A stretch of 9,432 nt of DNA from Bacteroidota bacterium (lineage in GTDB: Bacteria; Bacteroidota; Bacteroidia; Cytophagales; Cyclobacteriaceae): positions 1-9,432 of the forward strand of contig JAEZBX010000275.1 in assembly GCA_023412765.1 (NCBI GenBank). The letters are read 5' to 3'. Shown here piece after piece: positions 1-7,254 of the stretch. The notes beneath the pieces are model-generated. The model did not search any database. It saw nothing but the letters and a program-made list of their open reading frames with translations, and was not told where the DNA came from. The translations under genes and the position numbers were made by a program. The number at the start of each line of letters is the position of its first letter. Positions within the stretch are counted from its first letter, which is position 1.

Positions 1-12
1 CGAATGGTTTTT

Positions 13-576
13 TTAACCAACAATCGAATCTATCAGCTCCTCTAAATTTTCTTCGTTAAGCACAATGTCAACTTGTACTCTTTCCATTGCCTTGCCAGGC
101 ATGTACGGAAATTCAGCTGATTTTGGATCCTGTACAACGACCAAGGCGCCAGTCCGCTTAGCTAATGTCAGTGCTTTAACACCATCGGCATTTGCGCCTG
201 ACAATAGTATACATGCAAGATGCCGACCGTACGCCTCGGCTGCAGTTTCGATAGTGACATCAATACTTGGCCGACTGAAGTTTACCTTTTCCGAAAAGTC
301 CAGCGTAAGCTGATGATTCTTTTCAATAAGGACGTGGTAGTCCGCAGGTGCTAAATAGATAATACCGGGAGTGATTTCATCTTTGTCGTCTACTTCCTTC
401 ACAATACAATCTGTTTTGCTCGCCAGCAGATCCACTAAGATTGTCTCCTCAGACTGTTTTCGATGAAACACGATAATGACGGAAAGATTCATCTTCGGTT
501 TAAGCAAAGGCACAATTTTCAAAACTATGGACAGACTTCCGGCAGACCCTCCAATTACCAATAGTTCATATTTCAT
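13..576 (-). CDS. cheB: CheB-type protein-glutamate methylesterase domain, stand-alone (no receiver)
   Basis: This 187-residue protein is a CheB methylesterase/deamidase catalytic domain, which removes methyl groups from glutamates of chemoreceptor-like proteins in the cytoplasm. The catalytic triad can be placed: Ser11 in GGSAGS, His38 in VFHRK and Asp131 in SGANADG. The conserved block RPSIDV (102-107) is also present. Classical CheB is about 350 residues with an N-terminal receiver. Here the catalytic domain starts at residue 1, so phosphorylation control must come in trans or be absent. The start ATG lies 18 nt after the cheR stop; no in-frame alternative is better. It is the last of five minus-strand genes visible here, and the operon may continue past the window edge. 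Family and catalytic residues are confident; the substrate is not known, since no chemoreceptor gene is nearby. Confidence 0.93.
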   Translation of the reverse strand: MKYELLVIGGSAGSLSIVLKIVPLLKPKMNLSVIIVFHRKQSEETILVDLLASKTDCIVKEVDDKDEITPGIIYLAPADYHVLIEKNHQLTLDFSEKVNFSRPSIDVTIETAAEAYGRHLACILLSGANADGVKALTLAKRTGALVVVQDPKSAEFPYMPGKAMERVQVDIVLNEENLEELIDSIVG

Positions 577-594
577 CTCAAGATGTGCATTAGC

Positions 595-1428
595 TTATCT
601 GACCTTCCTCCAAATTTTCTCTTTGATATCGAGTTGTTTAAAATTCTCTCCGATATCTGTAAATTTTAGCGTTTCCTTTGACCCTAAAGCAAGAATACCC
701 ATTGGTTCAAGGCTTTCGTGAAAAAGATGTAATACACGGTCCTGCAATGGCTTATCGAAATAAATCAAAACATTGCGACACATAATAAGCTGAAACTCGT
801 TGAACGACCCGTCGGATACGAGGTTATGCGTTGATACGACAATCTTTTTTCCTAAGAAATCATCAAACTTGGCGGAATTATATTGGGCGGTATAATAGGA
901 TGAAAAATCCCCTTTTCCACCTGATAAAATATAATTTTCCGAATAAAGCCTCATCTGACTTATTGGATAAATTCCATATCTGACCTTTGCAAGTACCGAG
1001 GGATTAATATCCGTGGCATAGAGTAAGGATTTCTCCAGCAAGTTCGCCTCATGAAGAAGAATCGCCATCGAATAAACTTCTTCACCTGTCGCGCAACCCG
1101 CATGCCATATCCTTATTACAGGCCATGTTGCCAGAACTGGAATAACTTTCTCTCGCAACATCTTATAAAACGAGACATCCCTGAACATTTCCGTCACATT
1201 CACGGTGATTTGCTCGATAAAATGTTGTAGGTAGCCCTTGTCGCTCCTGAGCTTATATCGGAATTCAGCAAAGCTAGGCAACCGATCCTGCGCAACCAGA
1301 CGGATGATTCGTCTCTTTAAAGAAGCCTTTGAATAATTGGTAAAGTCATATCCGTAAATTTCGAATACATCGTTGAGGATGACTTCGACTTCAAGATCGG
1401 AAATGGGAACTCCTTGCTCAACTGACAT
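595..1428 (-). CDS. cheR: CheR-type SAM-dependent protein-glutamate methyltransferase
   Basis: This 277-residue protein has the full CheR architecture: an N-terminal all-alpha domain (about 10-75) and a C-terminal Rossmann methyltransferase domain. Visible signatures are TVNVTEMFRD (75-84, the family TxNxTxFFR region), the SAM-binding HAGCATGEE (109-117), the acidic strand end ATDIN (138-142) and MCRNVLIYF (216-224). Length is normal for the family. It would transfer methyl groups from S-adenosylmethionine to glutamate side chains on a signalling protein in the cytoplasm. The ATG is 7 nt downstream of the preceding receiver stop, so translation is probably coupled. It pairs with the downstream cheB (18-nt gap), giving a methylation/demethylation couple without CheA or CheW nearby. 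No C-terminal pentapeptide-tethering or TPR extension is present. Confidence 0.95.
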   Translation of the reverse strand: MSVEQGVPISDLEVEVILNDVFEIYGYDFTNYSKASLKRRIIRLVAQDRLPSFAEFRYKLRSDKGYLQHFIEQITVNVTEMFRDVSFYKMLREKVIPVLATWPVIRIWHAGCATGEEVYSMAILLHEANLLEKSLLYATDINPSVLAKVRYGIYPISQMRLYSENYILSGGKGDFSSYYTAQYNSAKFDDFLGKKIVVSTHNLVSDGSFNEFQLIMCRNVLIYFDKPLQDRVLHLFHESLEPMGILALGSKETLKFTDIGENFKQLDIKEKIWRKVR

Positions 1429-1435
1429 CCTTTCG

Positions 1436-1810
1436 TCACCTTAAATGCAAACGGATCAAAGCCAATAACGCATCAACATCAATAGGTTTAGAAAGATATC
1501 CGTCAGCTCCGGCCTCCAGGCATTTTTCCCTGTCACCCGGCATAGCTTGCGCGGTGACTGCGATTAGGGGAATTTCTTTAGCAGACCCTTGTCGGATGAT
1601 ACGCATCGTTTCATATCCGTCCATTTCAGGCATCATCATATCCATGAGTACCATGCCTATTTCGCTGTTTTCTGCTAAGTGCCTCAGCCCAACATGCGCG
1701 TCGTTTGCACTCACGCAATCATATCCTTTGGCTTTTAAGACAGCTTTCAAAGCGAACGTATTACGATTATCATCGTCAATTATCAGAATCTTTCTTAAAG
1801 AGCTCTGCAT
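1436..1810 (-). CDS. Stand-alone response regulator receiver protein (single REC domain)
   Basis: A 124-residue single receiver domain with all phosphorylation residues: Asp12-Asp13-Asp14 acidic cluster, phosphoacceptor Asp57 in LMDMMMPEMDG, Thr86 in AVTAQ and Lys108-Pro109. No output domain follows, so it probably acts as a CheY-like messenger or phosphorelay shuttle for the neighbouring kinases. The frame is open upstream to 1879, but those residues are unlike a receiver and overlap the kinase gene. The ATG at 1810 places the protein start just before the first beta strand, so I chose it. That start is 7 nt after the hybrid kinase stop. The GGAG in the kinase's last codons is about 17 nt away, rather far, so re-initiation is likely. 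The sequence strongly resembles the last receiver of the upstream hybrid kinase. Confidence 0.92.
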   Translation of the reverse strand: MQSSLRKILIIDDDNRNTFALKAVLKAKGYDCVSANDAHVGLRHLAENSEIGMVLMDMMMPEMDGYETMRIIRQGSAKEIPLIAVTAQAMPGDREKCLEAGADGYLSKPIDVDALLALIRLHLR

Positions 1811-1817
1811 GATAGCT

Positions 1818-4800
1818 TCATTTTTTTCTCCTTTCGTACAACCACACACGCAATAAGGAGTAGAGCTGATCGATGTCAACAGGCTTTGAAATATAGTCTG
1901 AAGCTCCTGCGCTTATGCATTTCGCCCTGTCGCCCATCATAGCTTTTGCAGTTACAGCAATCACTGGCAAATCTTCAAACCTACGATCTCTTCTGATCGT
2001 GCTTATCGATTCATAACCATCCATCTCCGGCATCATCATATCCATTAAAACGATATCGACGCCAGGATTCTCTCTTAGTTTCTGCAATGCATCCTTGCCA
2101 TCTACCGCAGGAATGACACGCATTTGATATTTTTCAAGCGCCTTAGTGATTGAGAAGATATTTCTCATATCATCATCCGCAAGCAACACTGTTTTATTTT
2201 TTAACACCTCGTCCAATGCGCCAAGTTTATGATGCCTACCAATTAGCGGACTATCATTCTTGTCTTTCTCCACTAAGTGTAAGAAAAGCGAAACTTCGTC
2301 CAAAATACGCTTATAGGAATGGGCCGTTTTAACTACGATTGAGTCCGCGTATCTTTTAATTTTCAGCTCTTCGTTCTTTGAGAGGCTCGTTCCCGTAAAA
2401 ACTATGATAGGAAGAGACTCCAAACCAGGCGTTTTCTTTACAGCTTCCAGCGTATCGTAAGCGCGCTGATCGGGAATGCCCATATCCAGAATGACACAGT
2501 CGACGCCATTTGTACTAAGCGCCTTAATAGCATGCTCAACATCGTTTGTTATTTCAAGGTTTACATCAAATGACTCCAGAAAATATGCTAAAGCTTTCGC
2601 GTGCTTGGCATTTTCTTCAACGATCAAGACTTTCTTCGGGTGATGAGTTAGTACATATTCAAGCTTCTTAAAAATCTCCTGTATTTGCTCGAAAGCAACC
2701 GGTTTATTAATAAAATCAACGGCGCCCTTCAACAGACTTTCGCTTTTCAATTCATAAGAGGACATGATATGCACTGGAATATGCCGCGTTTGTGAATTGG
2801 ATTTTAGTTCTTCCATTACTTCCCAACCATTCTTCACCGGCAATTGAATGTCCAACAAAATCCCAACTGGCAGGAATTCTTTTGCAAGTTCAATACCTTC
2901 ATCACCCCTTACACTCACCAAACCTTTGTATCCTTTATTCCGCGTATAGTCTAGTAGTGATTTTGCAAAATTGGTATCATCTTCAATAATTAGCATTACT
3001 TTGTCGCCGTAACTAATCGTCCTACGATCGTCAGGAATACTTTCAGGAATTTGAGAACTTATATACTTCCGTTCGGGTGCCGAACGCATCGGCACCGTGA
3101 CATCCAGCGGTTCATTCTCGATTACCTTATTATTAAAGCGCACGTTCCGGGAAATCGGAATGATAACAATAAATTCACTGCCTTTGCCTACATCGCTTTT
3201 CAACAACAGCTCGCCACCTAGTAATTTTACTAATTCCCGGCTTATAGAAAGTCCTAGCCCTGTTCCTCCATATTTCCTTCTTGTGGAACCATCTGCTTGT
3301 TGAAAGGCTTCAAAGATCTGAGAATGTTTTTCCTTTGGAATTCCAATCCCTGTGTCCTGAACCATAAAACATAAATGGTCAGGTCTATTTTCGGCAAGAT
3401 CAATTTTCAGGCTGACCTTTCCCTTTTCAGTAAACTTTATAGCATTTGACAGTAGATTTCGAATTATCTGTTCCAAGCGAAGTTTATCCGTCTCAATCGT
3501 TTCATTAATCCTGCCTGAGACGGATGATTGAAATTCAATATTCTTTTCGCGGGCTACAGGATCGAACATTGCATGCATGCTGTCAACAATTTCTCGTACT
3601 TTCACAGCTTGATAATCAAGCTCCATTTTCCCAGACTCGATTTTTGAAAGATCCAGTATTTCATCAATAAGAGCCAAAAGACCATTACCTGAACTTTGAA
3701 TCACGTTTGCATATTCTATTTGGTCCGGAGTCAAGTTTTTTTCCGGATTTTCATGCATTAAACGGGAAAGTAAAAGAATGGAATTTAATGGCGTTCTGAG
3801 TTCATGAGACATATTGGCAAGAAACTCGGACTTATACTTTGTACTCTGCGCGAGTTGATCAACTTTATTTTGAATATCGATATTGCGTTCAGTAACTACC
3901 TGATTCATTTCTTCAAGCAGCCTGCTTCGTTCCTCAAGCTCCTCATTGGCCTGTCTTAGCTCTTCCTGTTGTACTTTAAGTTCTTCTTCAGAAGCCTGAA
4001 GTTTTTCCGCCTGCACTTCGAGTTCGCTGTTTACATTTTCAAGTTCGTTATGCTGCGTCTGCAATTCTTCGGATTGGGTCTGTGTCTCTTCCAATAGCTC
4101 CTGAAGCCTTTTCCGGTTTTGAGCTGTGCTCAGGGCAATTCCAATGTTCTGTGCTGAACTATTGAAGAACTCAATATCTCGTTCTGTAAAATTTTGCAGC
4201 GTGGCCATCTCAATAGCACCTTTAATGACTTGTCCGTCAAAAATTGGAACCGCTATGATATGATTAGGTTTAGCCTGGCCAGAGGTGAACGTTATATAAA
4301 TATTATCATCAGCAACGTTTTTTAATTCAATTTGTCTCCGCGACGCTACCGCCTGTCCCACCAACGCTTCGCCTATCCTGATTTTTTCCATCGCTGACCC
4401 GGGCATGTAAGCGAAGCCTGCGCCGAATTGCAGCACATCTCCTTCCATTATGTAGAGGACTCCAAAATGACTTTGAGTATATGAAGCGAGAAAGTTGATT
4501 ACCTGGTTCGAAAGATTCTCAACAGTATGTTCACCGATCACAACATCATTAAGCTTAGACAGGCCGGTTTGCAGCCATTCTTTATCGGATAATAACGTAA
4601 AGGAATATTCCAGAGACTCAGCCATCTTGTTTAATGCGCCAGCAACGTTTCCCAAAGCATCGCTTTGCTTATCATCAATTCTGATGTTGTAACTTCCTTT
4701 TGAAATTTCATCGGCAATTCCACGAATTATGGAAATTCGGCCTGACATTTCTTCATCTTTAGCCTGCAGAGCCATTTGAAGTCGTTCTCTTTCTTCAAAA

Positions 4801-5411
4801 TCGGCTCTTACCTTTATATAGAACAGGACGGTGATGAGTAATGCAATTAACGCCGCAAAAATTATCAACGGTGGAGTAAACGCCGCGAACCGATTCATAC
4901 TTTCAGTCCGAAGTATCAATTGATTATTCTGATGCATTTCCATTGCATCGATCACCTCGTGGACATCCGTCATGATTTCACGGCCTATCCGAAGGTTTTC
5001 AGCTTTTATATCATTACCTGCTTCTCGATCACTGATGCTCAGATTCAAATAATGAAAACGGCGCTCGATCAAATTGCTCAAGTCGTCAAGACGACTCTGC
5101 TGTTCGTCATCATCTTTTATCAGCGATCTAATCTGGGTGATTACAGCTGTTGCTCTTGTTCTTGCATTAGTATAAGGAGCCAGAAATTCCCGTTCACCCG
5201 TCAGCAGAAATCCCCTTTGTCCGGTTTCAGCATTGACCAACTCCGCCCCCAAATCATTCATTTTATGAATTATCTCATTTGTGTTTTTTACCAGCCCCGC
5301 GCTTTCAAGCAAATTGCGGATGCTATAGTAAGACGCTGAAGAACTGATCACCAAAATGACAAGGGAGGCCCCAAAGCCGAACAATAAATTTCGCTTGAAT
5401 TCTTTTTTCAT
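1818..5411 (-). CDS. Membrane hybrid histidine kinase: CHASE3-HAMP-GAF-coil-HisKA-HATPase-REC-REC-REC
   Basis: A 1197-residue inner-membrane sensor. Order of parts: membrane segment 1 (about 10-30); periplasmic CHASE3 domain with the signature AETGQRGFLLTG (61-72); membrane segment 2 (about 179-199); HAMP (about 200-270); GAF (about 285-430); a long Glu/Gln-rich coiled coil (about 432-525); HisKA with phosphoacceptor His536 in SHELRTP; HATPase with N box Asn652/Asn656, G1 DTGIGIP (686-692), F box FEAF (700-703) and G2 GGTGLGLS (715-722). Three receivers follow: REC1 (Asp854, Lys903), REC2 (Asp976, Lys1028, atypical) and REC3 (Asp1124, Thr1154, Lys1176-Pro1177). No Hpt domain or output domain is seen. 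The ATG at 5411 is followed by Lys/Arg residues and the first hydrophobic stretch, as expected. The signal sensed is unknown. It lies 48 nt after the REC-kinase gene and 7 nt before the stand-alone receiver. Confidence 0.95.
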   Translation of the reverse strand: MKKEFKRNLLFGFGASLVILVISSSASYYSIRNLLESAGLVKNTNEIIHKMNDLGAELVNAETGQRGFLLTGEREFLAPYTNARTRATAVITQIRSLIKDDDEQQSRLDDLSNLIERRFHYLNLSISDREAGNDIKAENLRIGREIMTDVHEVIDAMEMHQNNQLILRTESMNRFAAFTPPLIIFAALIALLITVLFYIKVRADFEERERLQMALQAKDEEMSGRISIIRGIADEISKGSYNIRIDDKQSDALGNVAGALNKMAESLEYSFTLLSDKEWLQTGLSKLNDVVIGEHTVENLSNQVINFLASYTQSHFGVLYIMEGDVLQFGAGFAYMPGSAMEKIRIGEALVGQAVASRRQIELKNVADDNIYITFTSGQAKPNHIIAVPIFDGQVIKGAIEMATLQNFTERDIEFFNSSAQNIGIALSTAQNRKRLQELLEETQTQSEELQTQHNELENVNSELEVQAEKLQASEEELKVQQEELRQANEELEERSRLLEEMNQVVTERNIDIQNKVDQLAQSTKYKSEFLANMSHELRTPLNSILLLSRLMHENPEKNLTPDQIEYANVIQSSGNGLLALIDEILDLSKIESGKMELDYQAVKVREIVDSMHAMFDPVAREKNIEFQSSVSGRINETIETDKLRLEQIIRNLLSNAIKFTEKGKVSLKIDLAENRPDHLCFMVQDTGIGIPKEKHSQIFEAFQQADGSTRRKYGGTGLGLSISRELVKLLGGELLLKSDVGKGSEFIVIIPISRNVRFNNKVIENEPLDVTVPMRSAPERKYISSQIPESIPDDRRTISYGDKVMLIIEDDTNFAKSLLDYTRNKGYKGLVSVRGDEGIELAKEFLPVGILLDIQLPVKNGWEVMEELKSNSQTRHIPVHIMSSYELKSESLLKGAVDFINKPVAFEQIQEIFKKLEYVLTHHPKKVLIVEENAKHAKALAYFLESFDVNLEITNDVEHAIKALSTNGVDCVILDMGIPDQRAYDTLEAVKKTPGLESLPIIVFTGTSLSKNEELKIKRYADSIVVKTAHSYKRILDEVSLFLHLVEKDKNDSPLIGRHHKLGALDEVLKNKTVLLADDDMRNIFSITKALEKYQMRVIPAVDGKDALQKLRENPGVDIVLMDMMMPEMDGYESISTIRRDRRFEDLPVIAVTAKAMMGDRAKCISAGASDYISKPVDIDQLYSLLRVWLYERRKK

Positions 5412-5416
5412 CAGAT

Positions 5417-5435
5417 CAATAAAATCTTTTTATTG
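5417..5435 (-). other. AT-rich hairpin in the leader of the hybrid kinase gene
   Basis: CAATAAAA (5417-5424) is the exact reverse complement of TTTTATTG (5428-5435), with a 3-base loop. It lies 6 to 24 bases before the hybrid kinase ATG, inside the 48-bp gap between the two kinase genes. An RNA hairpin here could affect ribosome access or mark a processing point, but it is AT-rich and weak, so function is uncertain. Confidence 0.3.
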
Positions 5436-5459
5436 GTAGAATTTATAAGATATCCTGGA

Positions 5460-6680
5460 TCATCGATGTGTATGATTAAATGGCAGAACGATGATTATTG
5501 TGGTTCCTTCATTTTCCCGGCCGACGGCGGCAACAAGCCCATCGTGAAGCTCTATGATCCTTTTGACAACTGCAAGTCCTATACCCGAACCTTTATACAA
5601 GTGATGTTCATTAAGGCGTTGAAAAATGTCAAAGACTTTATTGTTGTAGTCAGGATCAAATCCAATTCCGTTGTCACCAATTGTGATTCTGCAAAAATTA
5701 CCAGGCGCATGTGCAGGAGAATGGAGCGTTTTCTCCGATATTCCTTCCACACCGATTTTTATGTTACAAGGAACTCCATCCCGGCGGAACTTGATTGAAT
5801 TGCTGAGAATATTCTGAAAAACCTGTCTGATTAATGAAGGAATCACTTCAATTTCCGGCATTGGAGGGATCTGCAAAACAAGATTACAATCGCTTTTGGG
5901 AATTTCAATATCATCAAGAACCTCCTCAATGATTGCGCGCAGATTCACCTTCTCAAATATCTTTTCTCCCCCAACCCTTGAATAATTTAGCAAATCGCTG
6001 ACCAGGTCTCGCAGTTTGCTAGCAGAGAAATATACTTTTTCCAGATAAAACTTGACTTTCTCTTTTTCGTCGAGGTGTTTTTGCAGTACTATGTTACAAA
6101 AGGTCTGAATTTTTCTTAAAGGTTCCTGTAGATCATGAGAAGCTATGAAGGCAAATTGTTGAAGTTCCCCATTGCTTCGCTCAAGATTCTGGTTTGACTT
6201 GTTTAACTCCATGGTCCTTTCAGCCACCTTTATTTCAAGAACTTTTTCAGCATTTTTCCGCAATTCAATTTCTTCCCTAAGACTTTTTTCGAGTTCAAGA
6301 AGGCGTCGTGTTTGTTCCGACAGTTTATAAAATGTCCGAACCTTCAGCAGCAAGATATCCGGGTCGAATGGCTTTGTAACGTAATCAATAGCGCCTGACT
6401 CGTATCCCTTCGTAATAAACTTTTTCTCGGTGTTAACTGCAGAAAGGAATATTATTGGAATATTTTTCGATTTGCTGTAACCGGATAGCGCTTCAGCAAC
6501 CTCAAAGCCATCCATCTCTGGCATCTGAACGTCAAGAATGATAAGCGAATACAGGCTTGTAAGAATCTTCTTTAGCGCTTCTTCTCCTGAGGATGCGGTG
6601 TCAACTTCAAATTTATGACGATTAAGCAGCGATTTCAGAGAATACCTATTCTCATGGCTATCGTCAACAATAAGTATCAT
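5460..6680 (-). CDS. Soluble REC-histidine kinase (receiver, coiled coil, HisKA, HATPase)
   Basis: A 406-residue cytoplasmic protein with no membrane segment. An N-terminal receiver (1-118) carries Asp6-Asp7, phosphoacceptor Asp50 in LDVQMPEMDG, Ser80 and Lys103-Pro104. A coiled coil (about 120-172) links it to HisKA with His182 in SHDLQEPLR, a box typical of phytochrome-like kinases. The HATPase has N box Asn290/Asn294, G1 DNGIGF (336-341) and G2 GSGIGLA (364-370). Such receiver-first kinases usually take phosphate from another kinase or have their own kinase activity tuned by it, so this protein may be a second tier below the hybrid kinase. It is the first gene of the minus-strand cluster. 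ATG 6680 begins directly with the first receiver strand (MILIVDD), and no earlier in-frame start is close. Its output partner is not visible. Confidence 0.93.
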   Translation of the reverse strand: MILIVDDSHENRYSLKSLLNRHKFEVDTASSGEEALKKILTSLYSLIILDVQMPEMDGFEVAEALSGYSKSKNIPIIFLSAVNTEKKFITKGYESGAIDYVTKPFDPDILLLKVRTFYKLSEQTRRLLELEKSLREEIELRKNAEKVLEIKVAERTMELNKSNQNLERSNGELQQFAFIASHDLQEPLRKIQTFCNIVLQKHLDEKEKVKFYLEKVYFSASKLRDLVSDLLNYSRVGGEKIFEKVNLRAIIEEVLDDIEIPKSDCNLVLQIPPMPEIEVIPSLIRQVFQNILSNSIKFRRDGVPCNIKIGVEGISEKTLHSPAHAPGNFCRITIGDNGIGFDPDYNNKVFDIFQRLNEHHLYKGSGIGLAVVKRIIELHDGLVAAVGRENEGTTIIIVLPFNHTHR

Positions 6681-6702
6681 CCGGTAATTTCCATGCGCCG
6701 GT

Positions 6703-6710
6703 TAAAAATA
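6703..6710 (-). promoter_or_regulatory. Possible -7 element for the signalling operon
   Basis: On the minus strand these bases read TATTTTTA, matching the Bacteroidota consensus TAnnTTTG at seven of eight positions. The element is 22 bases before the first kinase ATG, leaving only a short leader. No convincing TTG -33 element is seen at the usual spacing, and the region is A/T-rich (an A9 run follows at 6712-6720), so a chance match is quite possible. Confidence 0.22.
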
Positions 6711-6752
6711 GAAAAAAAAATCTGATAACCTCGAAATATCCAACGCCATTGG

Positions 6753-6775
6753 GTGGGCTAAGCTCAGCAGTCCAC
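6753..6775. repeat. Short inverted repeat in the gap between ssrA and the kinase operon
   Basis: GTGGGCT (6753-6759) pairs with AGTCCAC (6769-6775) over seven positions with one G-U type mismatch and a 9-base loop. It is not followed by a T run on either strand. It could be part of a terminator-like or regulatory structure for transcription from ssrA toward the kinases; function is unknown. Confidence 0.3.
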
Positions 6776-6819
6776 GCCGTGCAAAGTTGAGAATCACAAA
6801 AGTGCTCCGGGAAGCGAAG

Positions 6820-6854
6820 CCCGCCTGCGCGATGCTGCGCATCGCTTCGGCGGG
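6820..6854. repeat. GC-rich long palindrome just past the tmRNA 3' end
   Basis: Two nested perfect arms are visible: CCCGCC (6820-6825) with GGCGGG (6849-6854), and GCGATG (6829-6834) with CATCGC (6840-6845) around a 5-base loop, separated by a 3-by-3 internal loop. It begins 7 bases beyond the mature tmRNA 3' end, where a terminator or 3'-processing structure is expected. There is no T run immediately after the stem on the minus strand (the nearest is a short TTTT), so a factor-dependent terminator or a REP-like dispersed palindrome are alternatives. Confidence 0.45.
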
Positions 6855-6860
6855 TGAATG

Positions 6861-7251
6861 TGGAGCCGCAGAGAATCGAACTCTGGTCCAGAGAAGTTAA
6901 TCCCGTACTTTCTACATGCTTAGTTGACTTTGGTTTGTCGGAAATGCCAAGGCAGGCAACAGCCTAAAGCATTCCTTAGTCGCTTTGTCTTATCCGCGCT
7001 TAGCAACATCGCGCGGAGCAGTCCTGCAAAACGACACCGCGAACCAGCGCCTGCAGAACGTCAGCGCTGAGCGATGATGGCTTTCCCGATCTTATCGGGA
7101 CGAGGCTAATTCACCCTATCGGATAAATTAAGCAGCCATGGCGTAGTTAGACTCGCCAAGTATGGTTTGGAACTATCTTTCAAGGCTCTCATTCCATGAG
7201 CCTGCATGCTTACACACGTTATCACACATCCTGTCAAAACCGGTCGGCCCC
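6861..7251 (-). ncRNA. ssrA: Transfer-messenger RNA (tmRNA)
   Basis: This 391-nt RNA rescues stalled ribosomes by acting first as alanyl-tRNA and then as a short message. The 5' end reads GGGGCCGACCGGTTTTGACA, the standard tmRNA opening. The 3' end gives a T arm (CAGAG, TTCGATT loop, CTCTG) and CGGCTCCA. GGGGCCG and CGGCTCC pair over seven positions with a G3-U wobble, the alanine identity element. The terminal CCA is not encoded after the discriminator A and must be added enzymatically. The internal reading frame encodes GESNYAMAA then TAA. A strong CCCGAT/ATCGGG hairpin (7086-7100) after the tag fits a pseudoknot stem. The gene points away from dnaX and toward the kinase operon. The likely promoter is at 7306-7313. 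Ends are set from the acceptor stem and should be right to within a base or two. Confidence 0.96.
7128..7157 (-). other. ssrA: tmRNA proteolysis-tag reading frame (GESNYAMAA, stop TAA)
   Basis: Inside tmRNA, the resume codon GGC opens a nine-codon frame GGC GAG TCT AAC TAC GCC ATG GCT GCT followed by TAA. With the alanine carried by tmRNA itself, the appended tag would be A-GESNYAMAA. The C-terminal AMAA would be the protease recognition end, in the place of the more common ALAA. It is part of the RNA gene, not an independent gene. Confidence 0.93.
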
Positions 7252-7254
7252 GGA

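Noticed and set aside
5..20. Terminator after cheB (GGTT/AACC around a T run)
   Set aside because: Only a 4-bp stem overlapping the cheB stop; too weak, and the operon may continue beyond the window.
5433..5798. Plus-strand 121-codon frame opposite the REC-kinase 3' end
   Set aside because: It is antisense to the HATPase-coding part of a clear kinase gene and shows no domain features.
6861..6890. Ordinary tRNA on the minus strand suggested by the T arm and acceptor end
   Set aside because: No anticodon arm lies within 90 bases; the matching 5' acceptor half is at 7251, so this is the tRNA-like end of tmRNA.
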